Shown here piece after piece: positions 1 to 7,197 of a DNA stretch of 20,115 nt; positions within the stretch are counted from its first letter, which is position 1, and each line of letters starts with the position of its first letter. The translations under genes and the position numbers were made by a program. The notes under the pieces were generated by a model. It ran no database searches, was not told the origin of the DNA, and saw nothing but the letters and a program-made list of their open reading frames with translations. Source of the DNA: an uncultured Clostridium sp. (lineage in GTDB: Bacteria; Bacillota; Clostridia; TANB77; CAG-508); NCBI GenBank assembly GCA_946497905.1, contig CAMMMI010000020.1, forward strand, positions 1 through 20,115, in the 5' to 3' direction.

Positions 1-95
1 TTTTCAGCATATTTAAATTTAATAATTATAATATAATTTATTAAACAAAATGTCCCAAAATACCCCCTCCCCTTTGGCAATATCAAGGTCCGCCC

Positions 96-1283
96 CTATG
101 AAACTGTTCCATAGTTTCCTCCGCCGCCTGAGTGTACTTCCATCTTTCCTTCTCTTGCTCTTACTATATTTTTAGCTACTTTTTCTCCAACAACTCCTTC
201 TATATCATCTTGTGTTAATTTATGTAAAATATTCATTTCTGTTTGAAAATTATTTAGCAATTTTTCCACTGTTTTTCCACCTACTCCTGGTATAAATCCT
301 AATGGTATCTGGTATATGTATGGAGGTCTATTTTTAGGGCTTTTGGTTTCTTTTTTATCTTTTATCAGCTCTATTCTATCAAAAACTCCAAAAGTAACAT
401 TCTTTCCTCCACATATAGGACAAAATTCCACTGGTTCTTTTGTTTCTATTGTTTTTTCACAATCGTCGCAATAAGTTCTATGATATTTTCCAAGTTTTGG
501 ATCTAGCCCATAATTAGCTAAAATTTTTCTTCCATCTTCATTTTTCAATGCTTTTACTACTTCTTTAAATGATATATCTTCTACTTGCATTTTATTATAT
601 TCTCTTGCTATTTTAGGTAAAGAATGTGCATCAGAATTAGTTACAAATGTTTTATTTTCTAGTTCTGATATTGTGTCTGCTAAAAATGTATCTGAACTCA
701 AACCTAGTTCGACAGCAAATATTTTATTATATTTTTCTTTAAATATATTTTCTAACCTATCTGTACAATTCCCATAATAACTTTTATGTGGTGTAAATAT
801 ATGTGCTGGAATTAAAATTCCATTATATTTTTCTACAATATCAATTAATTCGTATCCTGATAAATTTGATCTTTGTGTACTTAGAGTTATATTTTTTATA
901 TGTTTGCTCATTTCCATAGAAAATCCTTTTATGTCTTCTAAATGTGGAAAAAAACAAACATTATGAGCACTACCACATTTACCATTTCTTCCTTTTTCTG
1001 ATGTTTCTACTTCACTTCCTAATAAAATGCAAACTTTATCTTTATAAATTATTCCTCCATCTTTTAATTCGTACGCTTCCCCTGTTTTTAAGAATTTTTC
1101 TATATCTTCTATTACATAAGGTGAAGCACAATCTATTATTCCTACTACATTTATTCCTTTTCTTTCTTCACATTCTCTTGCTATATTAGCAAAATTTAGA
1201 CTTCTTGCTGCTGTTATTTTTATTGGTTTTCCATTTTCACTTCTTCCTATGTGTACATGTAAATCTGCAAATATTTCGTACAT
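96..1283 (-). CDS. PHP-domain endonuclease Q-like protein (TIGR00375-type)
   Basis: 395 aa. The N-terminus carries the PHP metal-binding signature DLHVHIGRS (His9, His11), with further His/Asp ligands through the first ~230 residues (PAHIF, TNSDAHSLP). A zinc-binding segment follows at about residues 270-295 (CDDC...CPICGG), then a C-terminal helix-hairpin-helix-like stretch (GFIPGVGGKTVEKLL). This order is that of endonuclease Q and its bacterial relatives, which cleave DNA 5' of deaminated or abasic bases; activity here is inferred from the family. The ATG is preceded by a GGAGAA-like site and sits 15 bp after the stop of the upstream gene, so the two are probably co-transcribed. The C-terminus is glycine-rich. 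Other PHP hydrolases are possible, but the zinc ribbon plus HhH favours EndoQ. Confidence 0.85.
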   Translation of the reverse strand: MYEIFADLHVHIGRSENGKPIKITAARSLNFANIARECEERKGINVVGIIDCASPYVIEDIEKFLKTGEAYELKDGGIIYKDKVCILLGSEVETSEKGRNGKCGSAHNVCFFPHLEDIKGFSMEMSKHIKNITLSTQRSNLSGYELIDIVEKYNGILIPAHIFTPHKSYYGNCTDRLENIFKEKYNKIFAVELGLSSDTFLADTISELENKTFVTNSDAHSLPKIAREYNKMQVEDISFKEVVKALKNEDGRKILANYGLDPKLGKYHRTYCDDCEKTIETKEPVEFCPICGGKNVTFGVFDRIELIKDKKETKSPKNRPPYIYQIPLGFIPGVGGKTVEKLLNNFQTEMNILHKLTQDDIEGVVGEKVAKNIVRAREGKMEVHSGGGGNYGTVS

Positions 1284-1298
1284 TTTTTCTCCTTTTCT

Positions 1299-2081
1299 CT
1301 AATTTTGTAATTCTTCCATATTTTTTAATATTTTTTTTGTTGTTTCTGGACTGAATAGTGGTCTATTAGGATTATCTATATTTTCAAATATTCCTTCTGC
1401 TATATCATTCATATATTGTTTTAATAATTTATCTACTTTTGGTTCATATTCATTAATAATATTTTCTATAAATTGAGTTACTGTTTCTGTTTCATTATGT
1501 ATTTTTACAAGTCGCTTTATTGATGACATATTTACCAAGTCATTCATTTGAATTTTTTCCATGAAGTTTATAAATTCTATGAAAGTTTCTAAATATCTAT
1601 TATACTCATCTTTTAAGTTTCTATGTTCTAATAATACTAATGCTTCATCTGGCTTAAAACCTATTCTTTCTGGTCTGTCTAAAAGCATTCCTCCAAACTG
1701 ATCTATTAATTCTAATATATCACTTTCTCTTTCTCTTGGATTGCTTCCACTATATCTATTTATTTCTTCACAAATTTTACAAAATCTTTTTCCAAATCCT
1801 AATTCTCTTAAATATTCTGCACCTTCCTTTGCATAGGAATGTACTTTTTCTATATCTTGTGCATTATTTATTTTTTTACAATTACATAATAATGACACTG
1901 TTAATAGTAAATTTTTATCTACTTCTATTTTTGCATAATTTAAAAATAGCCTTAATAATTCGGTTTTAAATATAACTGATTTATCAAAATATATTTTTGT
2001 TTTTTTAGATAAATAATACACTATTTCCATTTTTGCCCCTAAATTTTTTTCATCTAAAATATATTCTGCAAAGGTTTCCAT
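1299..2081 (-). CDS. Degenerate HD/HD-GYP-like domain protein
   Basis: 260 aa, with a strong ribosome site (AAAGGAGGAAGAT) before the ATG. The middle (about residues 60-155) keeps the layout of an HD-GYP domain: KVHSYAKEGAEYLRELGF, then an RYSGSNPRERESDILELID stretch, then DRPERIGFKPDEALVLLEH, which parallels the usual ...DVFDALTSDRPYR...SPEEAL region. The canonical HD dyad is absent: the expected position reads LLCNCKK. It is therefore probably not an active phosphodiesterase. The C-terminal 90 residues are helical and unrecognised. It lies directly upstream of the EndoQ-like gene in the same direction, so a shared operon is likely. I infer a regulatory or structural role; the exact function is unknown. 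Confidence 0.55.
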   Translation of the reverse strand: METFAEYILDEKNLGAKMEIVYYLSKKTKIYFDKSVIFKTELLRLFLNYAKIEVDKNLLLTVSLLCNCKKINNAQDIEKVHSYAKEGAEYLRELGFGKRFCKICEEINRYSGSNPRERESDILELIDQFGGMLLDRPERIGFKPDEALVLLEHRNLKDEYNRYLETFIEFINFMEKIQMNDLVNMSSIKRLVKIHNETETVTQFIENIINEYEPKVDKLLKQYMNDIAEGIFENIDNPNRPLFSPETTKKILKNMEELQN

Positions 2082-2310
2082 ATCTTCCTCCTTTGTTATG
2101 TTTGTAACTACGTTTTATGAAAATTAATATTTTTAATATTATTTTTACCTTTATAGTGATATGCATACAATTTTATTATAAATTAAAAAACTGTTTTTTT
2201 CAATGTTTTTTGTTTATGTCATATAAATGTAATAAATTTATTTTGTAAAATCATTTACATTCTAAATATTTTTTCATACTATAATTTTTTCTAGTTATCT
2301 TAATTATATT

Positions 2311-2745
2311 TTATAATTCTTTTATAGCTTGTCTTGCTAATTCATCACATCTATTATTAAATTCATTATCACTATGCCCTTTTACTTTTATAAAATTTAC
2401 TTTATGTACTTTAGTTAATTTATACAATTCTTCCCATAACTCTTTGTTTTTTACTGGTTCTTTATTTGCTGTTTTCCAATTATTCTTTTGCCAATTATAT
2501 ATCCAACCTTGATTAAAACAATTAACAACATATGCACTGTCGCTATATAAGTCGACTTCACATGGATATTTTAGCATTTTTAGTCCTTCTATTACTGCTG
2601 TAATTTCCATTATATTATTAGTTGTATCCTTTTTTCCTCCTGATATTTCTTTTTTATTATCTTTGTACATAAGGATTGCTCCCCAACCTCCTGGACCTGG
2701 GTTTCCTGAACATGCTCCATCTGTGTATATTGTTACTTTTTCCAT
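2311..2745 (-). CDS. rnhA: Ribonuclease HI
   Basis: 144 aa, full length for bacterial RNase HI, which removes the RNA strand of RNA-DNA hybrids (R-loops, Okazaki primers) in the cytoplasm. The complete metal-binding set is visible: Asp9 in YTDGACSGNPGPGGWG, Glu47 in NNIMEITAVIEGL, Asp69 in LYSDSAYVV and Asp134 in NRCDELAR, plus the flexible-loop His124 in KGHSDNEF. The NW...NW handle region (WIYNWQKNNWKTANKEPV) is present. The ATG follows an AAAGGATGTGAT ribosome site. The gene stands alone and faces away from tmcAL across a 205-bp intergenic region. Confidence 0.95.
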   Translation of the reverse strand: MEKVTIYTDGACSGNPGPGGWGAILMYKDNKKEISGGKKDTTNNIMEITAVIEGLKMLKYPCEVDLYSDSAYVVNCFNQGWIYNWQKNNWKTANKEPVKNKELWEELYKLTKVHKVNFIKVKGHSDNEFNNRCDELARQAIKEL

Positions 2746-2822
2746 TTTTTATCACATCCTTTCTTCGTGTACAAATTTATATAATTCTATATTGTAAAAA
2801 TCATAAAAATATTCTATAATTG

Positions 2823-2852
2823 ATTATATCATTTATTTGTAAAAAAAGTAAA
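2823..2852 (-). promoter_or_regulatory. Likely sigma-A promoter of rnhA
   Basis: On the minus strand TTTACT and a perfect TATAAT are separated by 18 bp, about 80 bp upstream of the rnhA ATG. The -10 is consensus; the -35 is a 4/6 match. AT-rich DNA produces such matches by chance, so confidence is moderate. Confidence 0.45.
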
Positions 2853-2950
2853 TATTAAAATGTTAAAAATATATTTACCAATTTTGAACACGTCCCCAAA
2901 TTGGAAAATTGCCTTTTATGGGCAAATGTTTAAAAGGAGGGAATCTAATA

Positions 2951-4183
2951 ATGGGAAAAGTTTTAGGTATTGTTGCTGAATACAATCCTTTTCATAATGG
3001 TCATTTATACCATTTAGAAGAATCTAAAAAGGCTACTGGAGCTAATTACACAGTTGCTATTATGTCTGGTAATTTTACTCAACGTGGTGATACTTCTATT
3101 ATTGATAAATGGTCTAAAACTAAAATTGCTTTAAGCAATGGTATTGATATTGTCATTGAATTACCTTTATTGTATTCCATTTCTAGTGCTGAAAATTTTG
3201 CTGAGGGTGCTATTAAAATATTAGATTCTTTAAAAGTTGTTGATTATATTTCATTTGGTGCTGAAACTTCTAATATTAAAATTTTAGATAAAATTGCTGA
3301 TGTTTTATATAATGAACCTAAAGAATATAAAGCCCTTTTGGCTCATGAGTTAAGTAAAGGTATATCTTACCCTAAAGCTCGTGATAATGCTTTAATGATG
3401 TATTTAAATAATATTAGACAACTTTCTAATGTAGTTTCTTCTCCTAATAATATTCTAGGCATTGAGTACTTAAAAGCTTTAAAGAAATTTAATAGCAATA
3501 TTCTTCCTATTGCTATTCCTAGGTTTTCTTCAGAATATAATGATACTTCTTTTTCTGGAAACATTGCTAGTGCTACTGCTATTAGAAATATTATAAAAAA
3601 TAAGGGATTTGATATTTTACAAAAATTATTACCTAGTAGCTGTTATTCTATTTTGATGGATAATATAAAAGTTGGACATATTGTTCCTGATATTACAGTT
3701 TTTGAAAAAGAGATAATATATAATTTAAGGAAAATGAGTATTAACGAAATTAGTGAGTTAGCTGATGTATCTGAAGGTTTAGAATTTGCAATAAAAAATG
3801 CTGCAAATTATTGTAATAGTATTGTTGAGTTTTTAAATATTATTAAGTCCAAAAGATATACTACTACTAGATTACAACGTATTTTATTATATTCTTTATT
3901 GGGTATTACAAAAAGAGATATTTCTCTTTCTAAAAAATGTTTGCCTTATATTAGAGTTTTAGGTTTTAATGAACGTGGTAAATACTTAATCTCAGAAGTT
4001 GCAAAGGCTAATCCTAAACTTAATATTGTTACTTCTGTTAAAAAGTTTTTTGATAATAATTTGAATAAAAATTTGAAACTTATGCTTGATAAAGATATTT
4101 GGGCTACTAATGTTTATTCTATTGGCTATGAGTATGATTCTTGGAGTAATTTGGATTTTACTCAAAAGATGATTGTACTTTAG
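2951..4183 (+). CDS. tmcAL: tRNA(Met) cytidine acetate ligase (TmcAL, YlbM family)
   Basis: 410 aa from the ATG at 2951, chosen because AAAGGAGGG lies at the right distance upstream; an in-frame TTG at 2909 lacks such a site. The N-terminus has the nucleotidyltransferase signature AEYNPFHNGHLYHLEE (HxGH) and GNFTQRGDTSIIDKW, both typical of the YlbM/TmcAL family. The enzyme uses ATP and acetate to acetylate C34 of elongator tRNA-Met (known for the family). The ~400-residue length and the internal SSEYND and SATAIRN segments also fit. It is transcribed away from rnhA. No CGG codon is seen in it. Confidence 0.92.
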   Translation: MGKVLGIVAEYNPFHNGHLYHLEESKKATGANYTVAIMSGNFTQRGDTSIIDKWSKTKIALSNGIDIVIELPLLYSISSAENFAEGAIKILDSLKVVDYISFGAETSNIKILDKIADVLYNEPKEYKALLAHELSKGISYPKARDNALMMYLNNIRQLSNVVSSPNNILGIEYLKALKKFNSNILPIAIPRFSSEYNDTSFSGNIASATAIRNIIKNKGFDILQKLLPSSCYSILMDNIKVGHIVPDITVFEKEIIYNLRKMSINEISELADVSEGLEFAIKNAANYCNSIVEFLNIIKSKRYTTTRLQRILLYSLLGITKRDISLSKKCLPYIRVLGFNERGKYLISEVAKANPKLNIVTSVKKFFDNNLNKNLKLMLDKDIWATNVYSIGYEYDSWSNLDFTQKMIVL

Positions 4184-4221
4184 TAAAATTATTAAAATTT
4201 TTGCACCCTTAACAGAGTATG

Positions 4222-4407
4222 TCAATTAACATTTTTGGCATACTTTATTCTTATATCAATATGGTAATTATTACCATTAATTATATCTACTCTATCAGGA
4301 AAAAATGTATGTAATTCTGATAAAGTAACACCCCAATTTTGATATCTACTTGTCCATTTTTCTGTTATTATTTTTGTTGATAAATAGATACCATATTTAA
4401 AACCTCC
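4222..4407 (-). pseudogene. Short unidentified coding remnant
   Basis: One minus-strand frame stays open for about 60 codons and reads like protein (TEKWTSRYQNWGVTLSELH, then FFPDRVDIINGNNYHIDI) before a TGA. It has no in-frame start: the only ATG beside the upstream AAGGAGG is in another frame and stops after eight codons. I read it as the tail of a lost gene. I do not recognise the family. Confidence 0.3.
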
Positions 4408-4444
4408 TTATGACGTTTTTATTTTATCATAAGAAGGTTTTTTT
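4399..4444 (+). terminator. Intrinsic terminator-like hairpin
   Basis: Arms 4399-4413 and 4427-4441 pair over 15 bp with one mismatch (AAAACCTCCTTATGA against TCATAAGAAGGTTTT), followed by a run of seven T on the plus strand. It is about 215 bp past the tmcAL stop and could end that transcript, or guard the IS relic just downstream. Confidence 0.5.
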
Positions 4445-4460
4445 AACTTTACACAAATTA

Positions 4461-4532
4461 TTCTATATACTCAGTTTACCAAACTGCCTAGTACCTAGTC
4501 AAAAAATGTCCATTTTTTTTGGATTCAGTACA
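4461..4532 (+). mobile_element. Relic of an IS150-group right end
   Basis: The segment from TGCCTAGTACCTAGTC through GGATTCAGTACA (4484-4532) is nearly the same as the right end of the complete element at 11530-11575, including the stop codon of orfB and the TGTACTGAACCC-type tip. About seven codons of orfB tail (YSVYQTA) precede the stop. The rest of that copy is missing. It has the same orientation as the complete copy 5.6 kb away. Confidence 0.75.
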
Positions 4533-4548
4533 TTTCTAACATTCTCTA

Positions 4549-4816
4549 TTAATTATATATTTCTCTTCTATGTCCTACTTCTAAGACTAAAACTATTATT
4601 TCTTTATCTTGTATTTCGCATATTAATCTATAGTCTCCAATTCGGTATCTCCATTGTCCTGATTTATTTTCTACTAATCCTTTTCCATGTAATCTTGGGT
4701 TTTCACAACCTTCTATATTCTTTCTTAGCCAACCGTATAATTAAAGATGATATATGTTTGTCTAATTTTTTTAATTGTTTTTTTGCTCTATCTGTTAACA
4801 CTACTTTATATTTCAT
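4549..4816 (-). CDS. RelE/ParE-family toxin, read through a CGG +1 frameshift
   Basis: The ATG at 4816 overlaps the antitoxin stop by 11 bp. Zero frame gives MKYKVVLTDRAKKQLKKLD and on to LII, then CGG at 4733-4735, and stops 12 codons later. Skipping the C of CGG yields GGT TGG and an open frame to the TAA at 4549: WLRKNIEGCENPRLHGKG, SGQWRYRIGDYRLI, EVGHRREIY. The result is an 88-residue protein of normal RelE size with the basic RNase surface residues intact. RelE-type toxins cleave mRNA on the ribosome (family knowledge). It is either a pseudogene from one inserted base or a gene recoded at CGG. The same event occurs at three other CGG sites in this window, which favours recoding. Confidence 0.75.
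4733..4735 (-). other. CGG +1 frameshift site A (RelE-like toxin)
   Basis: Zero-frame codons are ATT ATA CGG TTG GCT. Dropping the C gives ATA GGT TGG CTA AGA, encoding I-G-W-L-R and restoring the RelE frame. The complement of the skipped base is G4735. Confidence 0.7.
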
Positions 4817-5036
4817 TATCAAGTCCCAACTCCTTTTCTACTTCATCTAAAGTATAAGTTTTAGGATTTTTTCTATATTCTTCCATTGCTTCATAATACG
4901 TCTTTAAATCATATTCATCTTCTATTTTTTCTAATACTGCATTTCTTATTAAATCAGATAAAGAAATATTGTTCATGTCTGCATATGCTTTTATCAGTTC
5001 TGTATCATTATCACTTAATCTTACTGAAATAGTCAT
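4806..5036 (-). CDS. RelB/DUF6290-type ribbon-helix-helix antitoxin
   Basis: 76 aa. The N-terminus MTISVRLSDNDTELIKAYAD with NISLSDLIRNAVLEKIED is the ribbon-helix-helix pattern of RelB-like antitoxins: a beta strand followed by two helices that bind operator DNA as a dimer. The acidic C-terminal part (EEYRKNPKTYTLDEVEKELG) is the expected toxin-binding tail. It is the first gene of the pair and overlaps the toxin start by 11 bp, so translation is coupled. It probably represses its own promoter through the tandem palindromes just upstream. Confidence 0.8.
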   Translation of the reverse strand: MTISVRLSDNDTELIKAYADMNNISLSDLIRNAVLEKIEDEYDLKTYYEAMEEYRKNPKTYTLDEVEKELGLDNEI

Positions 5037-5059
5037 ACTATCAACTCCTTTCTGTTATT

Positions 5060-5088
5060 ATTGTACTACATTGTATTACATTTGTCAA
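5060..5088 (-). promoter_or_regulatory. Toxin-antitoxin promoter with tandem palindromic operator
   Basis: Minus strand: TTGACA (5083-5088), 17 bp, TACAAT (5060-5065). Two direct 10-bp repeats, TTGTACTACA (5061-5070) and TTGTATTACA (5071-5080), occupy the spacer and overlap the -10. Each contains a TGTA-N-TACA palindrome, the kind of paired half-site bound by ribbon-helix-helix dimers. Autorepression by the antitoxin is an inference. Confidence 0.7.
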
Positions 5089-5126
5089 TATTATTATACT
5101 ATTATTTGTAAGATTTTGTGATATTA

Positions 5127-5162
5127 TTCAAAAACACGCTACATTTCTGTAATGCGTTTTAT
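5127..5162 (-). terminator. Possible terminator below the prophage remnant
   Basis: An imperfect hairpin (AAAACGCATTACAG against CTGTA...GCGTTTT with small bulges) ends in five T on the minus strand, just past the stop of the remnant gene at 5166. The stem is broken, so confidence is limited. Confidence 0.4.
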
Positions 5163-5165
5163 TTT

Positions 5166-5535
5166 CTAATATTCTTTATTTGCTCTTATTAAATACGTTT
5201 CGTATTTGTCGAACGATACTTCATCATAATCTGAATTTTCTGGATAAGGTACATTTATATATGCTGTTCCATTTGTTGGTGTTGTAGTATCATATGCATA
5301 ACCATTTACACAGCCCACAATATTTCCATTTCTATAGTAATATTTTTCTTTAACTCCTCATTGTCTATTGTTTCCTGTTTTCCTGTTTCAATATTAGTTG
5401 ATGTTGTTGTTTTTGTATTACTAAACGTATTGGCTATGTTCTGCAAAGTTATAATTACTAATATTGTGGTTATTACGCATAGTAGCTCTATATCCTTGTA
5501 TTTTTACAAATTCCACATTGCTTTTTAGTGATTTT
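5166..5535 (-). pseudogene. Broken gene for a small membrane-segment protein
   Basis: Two frames together make one plausible protein. The first holds a hydrophobic segment (VITTILVIITLQNIANTF) followed by a Thr/Ser-rich stretch and KQETIDNEELKK. After a one-base indel the second reads YYYRNGNIVGCVNGYAYD and NGTAYINVPYPENSDYDE to the TAG at 5166. No CGG lies at this shift, so it looks like ordinary decay, in contrast to the toxin and exporter. It lies downstream of phage tail remnants and may be phage cargo. Function unknown. Confidence 0.45.
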
Positions 5536-5790
5536 ATCAGAGCTTTAAACTTTCACCGATGCACTTTGTCATATGCTAAATCTATTCTATACTCTTGATA
5601 AAATGCACTATAAATATATTCATCATCATATTCATAAGAATAGATATGCTTTTTAGAGCTTTTTCTATTCTTTTTGGTATTGTGATAATCTTTCTGCCAC
5701 ATTTATAAAACCATATTAATTTTTCGCATGCTTCTTTATATAATTGTGGATTTTGTAGTAATTCTATATAGTTCCTTTCATTAAAAAAGC
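5431..5790 (-). pseudogene. Decayed phage tail-region gene (Gp15-like)
   Basis: Fragments in different frames read NPQLYKEACEKLIWFYKCG, then after a loss in an A run EYDDEYIYSAFYQEYRIDL, AYDKVH, then codons CGG TGA, then KFKALIKSLKSNVEF and VKIQGYR. The pattern of an acidic helix, YIYSAF..YGIDL-like stretch, xHWWKFxALxxSL and a final GYR motif resembles the phage Gp15 family encoded between tail tube and tape measure genes. The two codons after His would be the conserved Trp-Trp pair; TGG to CGG and TGG to TGA are both single transitions. The gene carries at least one indel and a stop, so it is dead. Confidence 0.5.
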
Positions 5791-6078
5791 AGGATAAAAA
5801 TGCCTTAATACATATTCAATTTTTTTATGATTATCAACACTTTTATCTTGCACTTTATTTTCAAAAAATATTCTCTTATTATTTATTTTTTCTATGCTAT
5901 TTTCTCCAATTAATTCTTTTATTTCTTTTTCTACATTATTAATATCATCTTGATTTATTTTGTTAATATCTTTATCTACTATATTTCTTTTATTAATCTC
6001 AAAAATTATTCCATATAACTCTACTTCTATTTTTCTGTCTGTATCTTCATATCCAAATTTTAATATCCCATTTTCCAT
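5764..6078 (-). CDS. Small phage structural-region protein
   Basis: 104 aa, with ribosome site AAAAGGAGTAAGAAATAA before the ATG, which directly abuts the stop of the tail-tube remnant. The N-terminus (ENGILKFGYEDTDRKIEVEL) starts with beta-strand patterns; the rest is acidic and helical, ending ...VLRHFYPAFLMKGTI. Its position between a tail-tube-like and a Gp15-like remnant is that of the small tail-assembly genes of Gram-positive siphophages. The next frame continues immediately in protein-like sequence (RNYIELLQNPQLY), so this reading frame may be truncated by an indel near its end. Function inferred from position only. Confidence 0.45.
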   Translation of the reverse strand: MENGILKFGYEDTDRKIEVELYGIIFEINKRNIVDKDINKINQDDINNVEKEIKELIGENSIEKINNKRIFFENKVQDKSVDNHKKIEYVLRHFYPAFLMKGTI

Positions 6079-6447
6079 TTATTTCTTACTCCTTTTATAT
6101 TTTTTATGCATTTTCTGTAAATGTTTAGTTGTTACGTTAAAAGTTCCATAGACAAAATCTCCACTTTTTAAAGAACCTGTTATTTGTTTTTGTTCTCCAG
6201 CAACCCCATTACATTCTGTTATTTAGCAAGTTTGTCTTATTTTTCTTGCTTTATATGTACCTGCTTGTTCTTCAACTGGTTGCCACAAATTCACTATATA
6301 ATGATCTATATCTAGGTCATAATCTGCTTTTCTTTCGTAGAATAAGTTGTACATATATTCAGAAACAACATCACCTTTTACCTTATCTGAAGTAATCAGA
6401 AACCCATTTGCGAATCCTGTTACTTTTGTTGTTTTTGATTTTTTATG
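6079..6447 (-). pseudogene. Phage tail-tube-like protein remnant
   Basis: A single minus-strand frame reads VTGFANGFLITSDKVKGDVV, SEYMYNLFYERKADYDLDID, VNLWQPVEEQAGTYKARKI, then a TAA at 6223-6225, then NGVAGEQKQITGSLKSGDFV, YGTFNVTTKHLQK. The early SEYMYNLFYER and late GEQKQITGSL...GDFVYGTFNVTT parts look like phage tail-tube or major tail proteins. The N-terminus is lost into IS21 sequence and there is an in-frame stop, so it is not functional. Confidence 0.5.
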
Positions 6448-6865
6448 TAATATTTTTTAGTAATACCATTAATTACTAGTTTAACTTCTTAAAAGTCATA
6501 TTCTAATCTGTCTCCAAATTCGTAATCTTGCCTTATGAAACATTCATTTCCACTACGTTTAATTTTGTTAATTTCTAAAACAACTGTAGAATATCCAACA
6601 TCAAAACCAGATTTTTTTTGATAATTCATATATTTGAATTTTAGTTAAGCATTGTTTATTGTTTCCTAATATTTTTTTCTTTTCTTCTTCAGAATCTAAA
6701 ATACTTTGTAATTGCGTAAAAAAGTCATCTGTTAATTTCCTTCTCATTCTAGTTTTAGTATTATATTTATGGGCAGAAGTTATTGCTTCTTGTATTTGAG
6801 CTACTTTAAGTGCATTATGCTCATTATTTAATTTTTGTAAATTTTCTACATAAACAGGATTATAA
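6448..6865 (-). pseudogene. IS21-family IstA transposase fragment
   Basis: Reading the minus strand gives KLTDDFFTQLQSILDSEEEK, KKILGNNKQCLTKIQIYELS, then (after an extra A in an A8 run) SGFDVGYSTVVLEINKIKRS, NECFIRQDYEFGDRLEYDF, stop, EVKLVINGITKKYY. The ECFIRQ-Y-GDRLEYDFGEVKL series is characteristic of IstA just before its DDE domain. The C-terminal catalytic part is absent and the frame is broken by an indel and a stop. It joins the phage tail-tube remnant directly at about 6448, which suggests an insertion followed by deletion. No IstB gene is seen. Confidence 0.65.
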
Positions 6866-6968
6866 TGGCAAAAAGAGGTTCAAGAAGATGAAAAACTAGA
6901 GAATTATTTATTGGAAAATGATATTAAAATAAACTAGTTGCATTAAAATTGCATTATTAGACTAAATA

Positions 6969-7011
6969 AAAATCCTTGTATTTATTATATATCAATGAAT
7001 ACAAGGATTTT
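6969..7011 (-). terminator. Bidirectional terminator of the exporter operon
   Basis: Perfect 14-bp stem, AAAATCCTTGTATT (6969-6982) and AATACAAGGATTTT (6998-7011), with a 15-nt loop. On the minus strand it is followed by TTTTT-A-TTT-like sequence. It lies 187 bp after the ABC exporter stop. The 7012-7197 stretch between holds nothing I can name. Confidence 0.75.
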
Positions 7012-7197
7012 GTTCTGTGTTGCCGATGAAGTAGTTATCTACAACTTTTTGGCTCTCATAACAATTGATATAAAAATCAATCAATTTATTAAAGTATATC
7101 ATACTTATGATAAATTGCAACAATTTTAGTAAAATTTCTATAAATAACTATAATAAATCATTGAATAAACATATAAGTCTACTCAATCATTTACTTT

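Noticed and set aside
5061..5080. CRISPR-like or larger tandem repeat array
   Set aside because: There are only two 10-bp repeats, within one promoter; an operator is the simpler reading. No CRISPR array was seen in the window.
5166..6865. Explaining the phage and IS21 frame breaks by the CGG shift as well
   Set aside because: These breaks occur in A runs or as plain stop codons without CGG, so they are ordinary decay.
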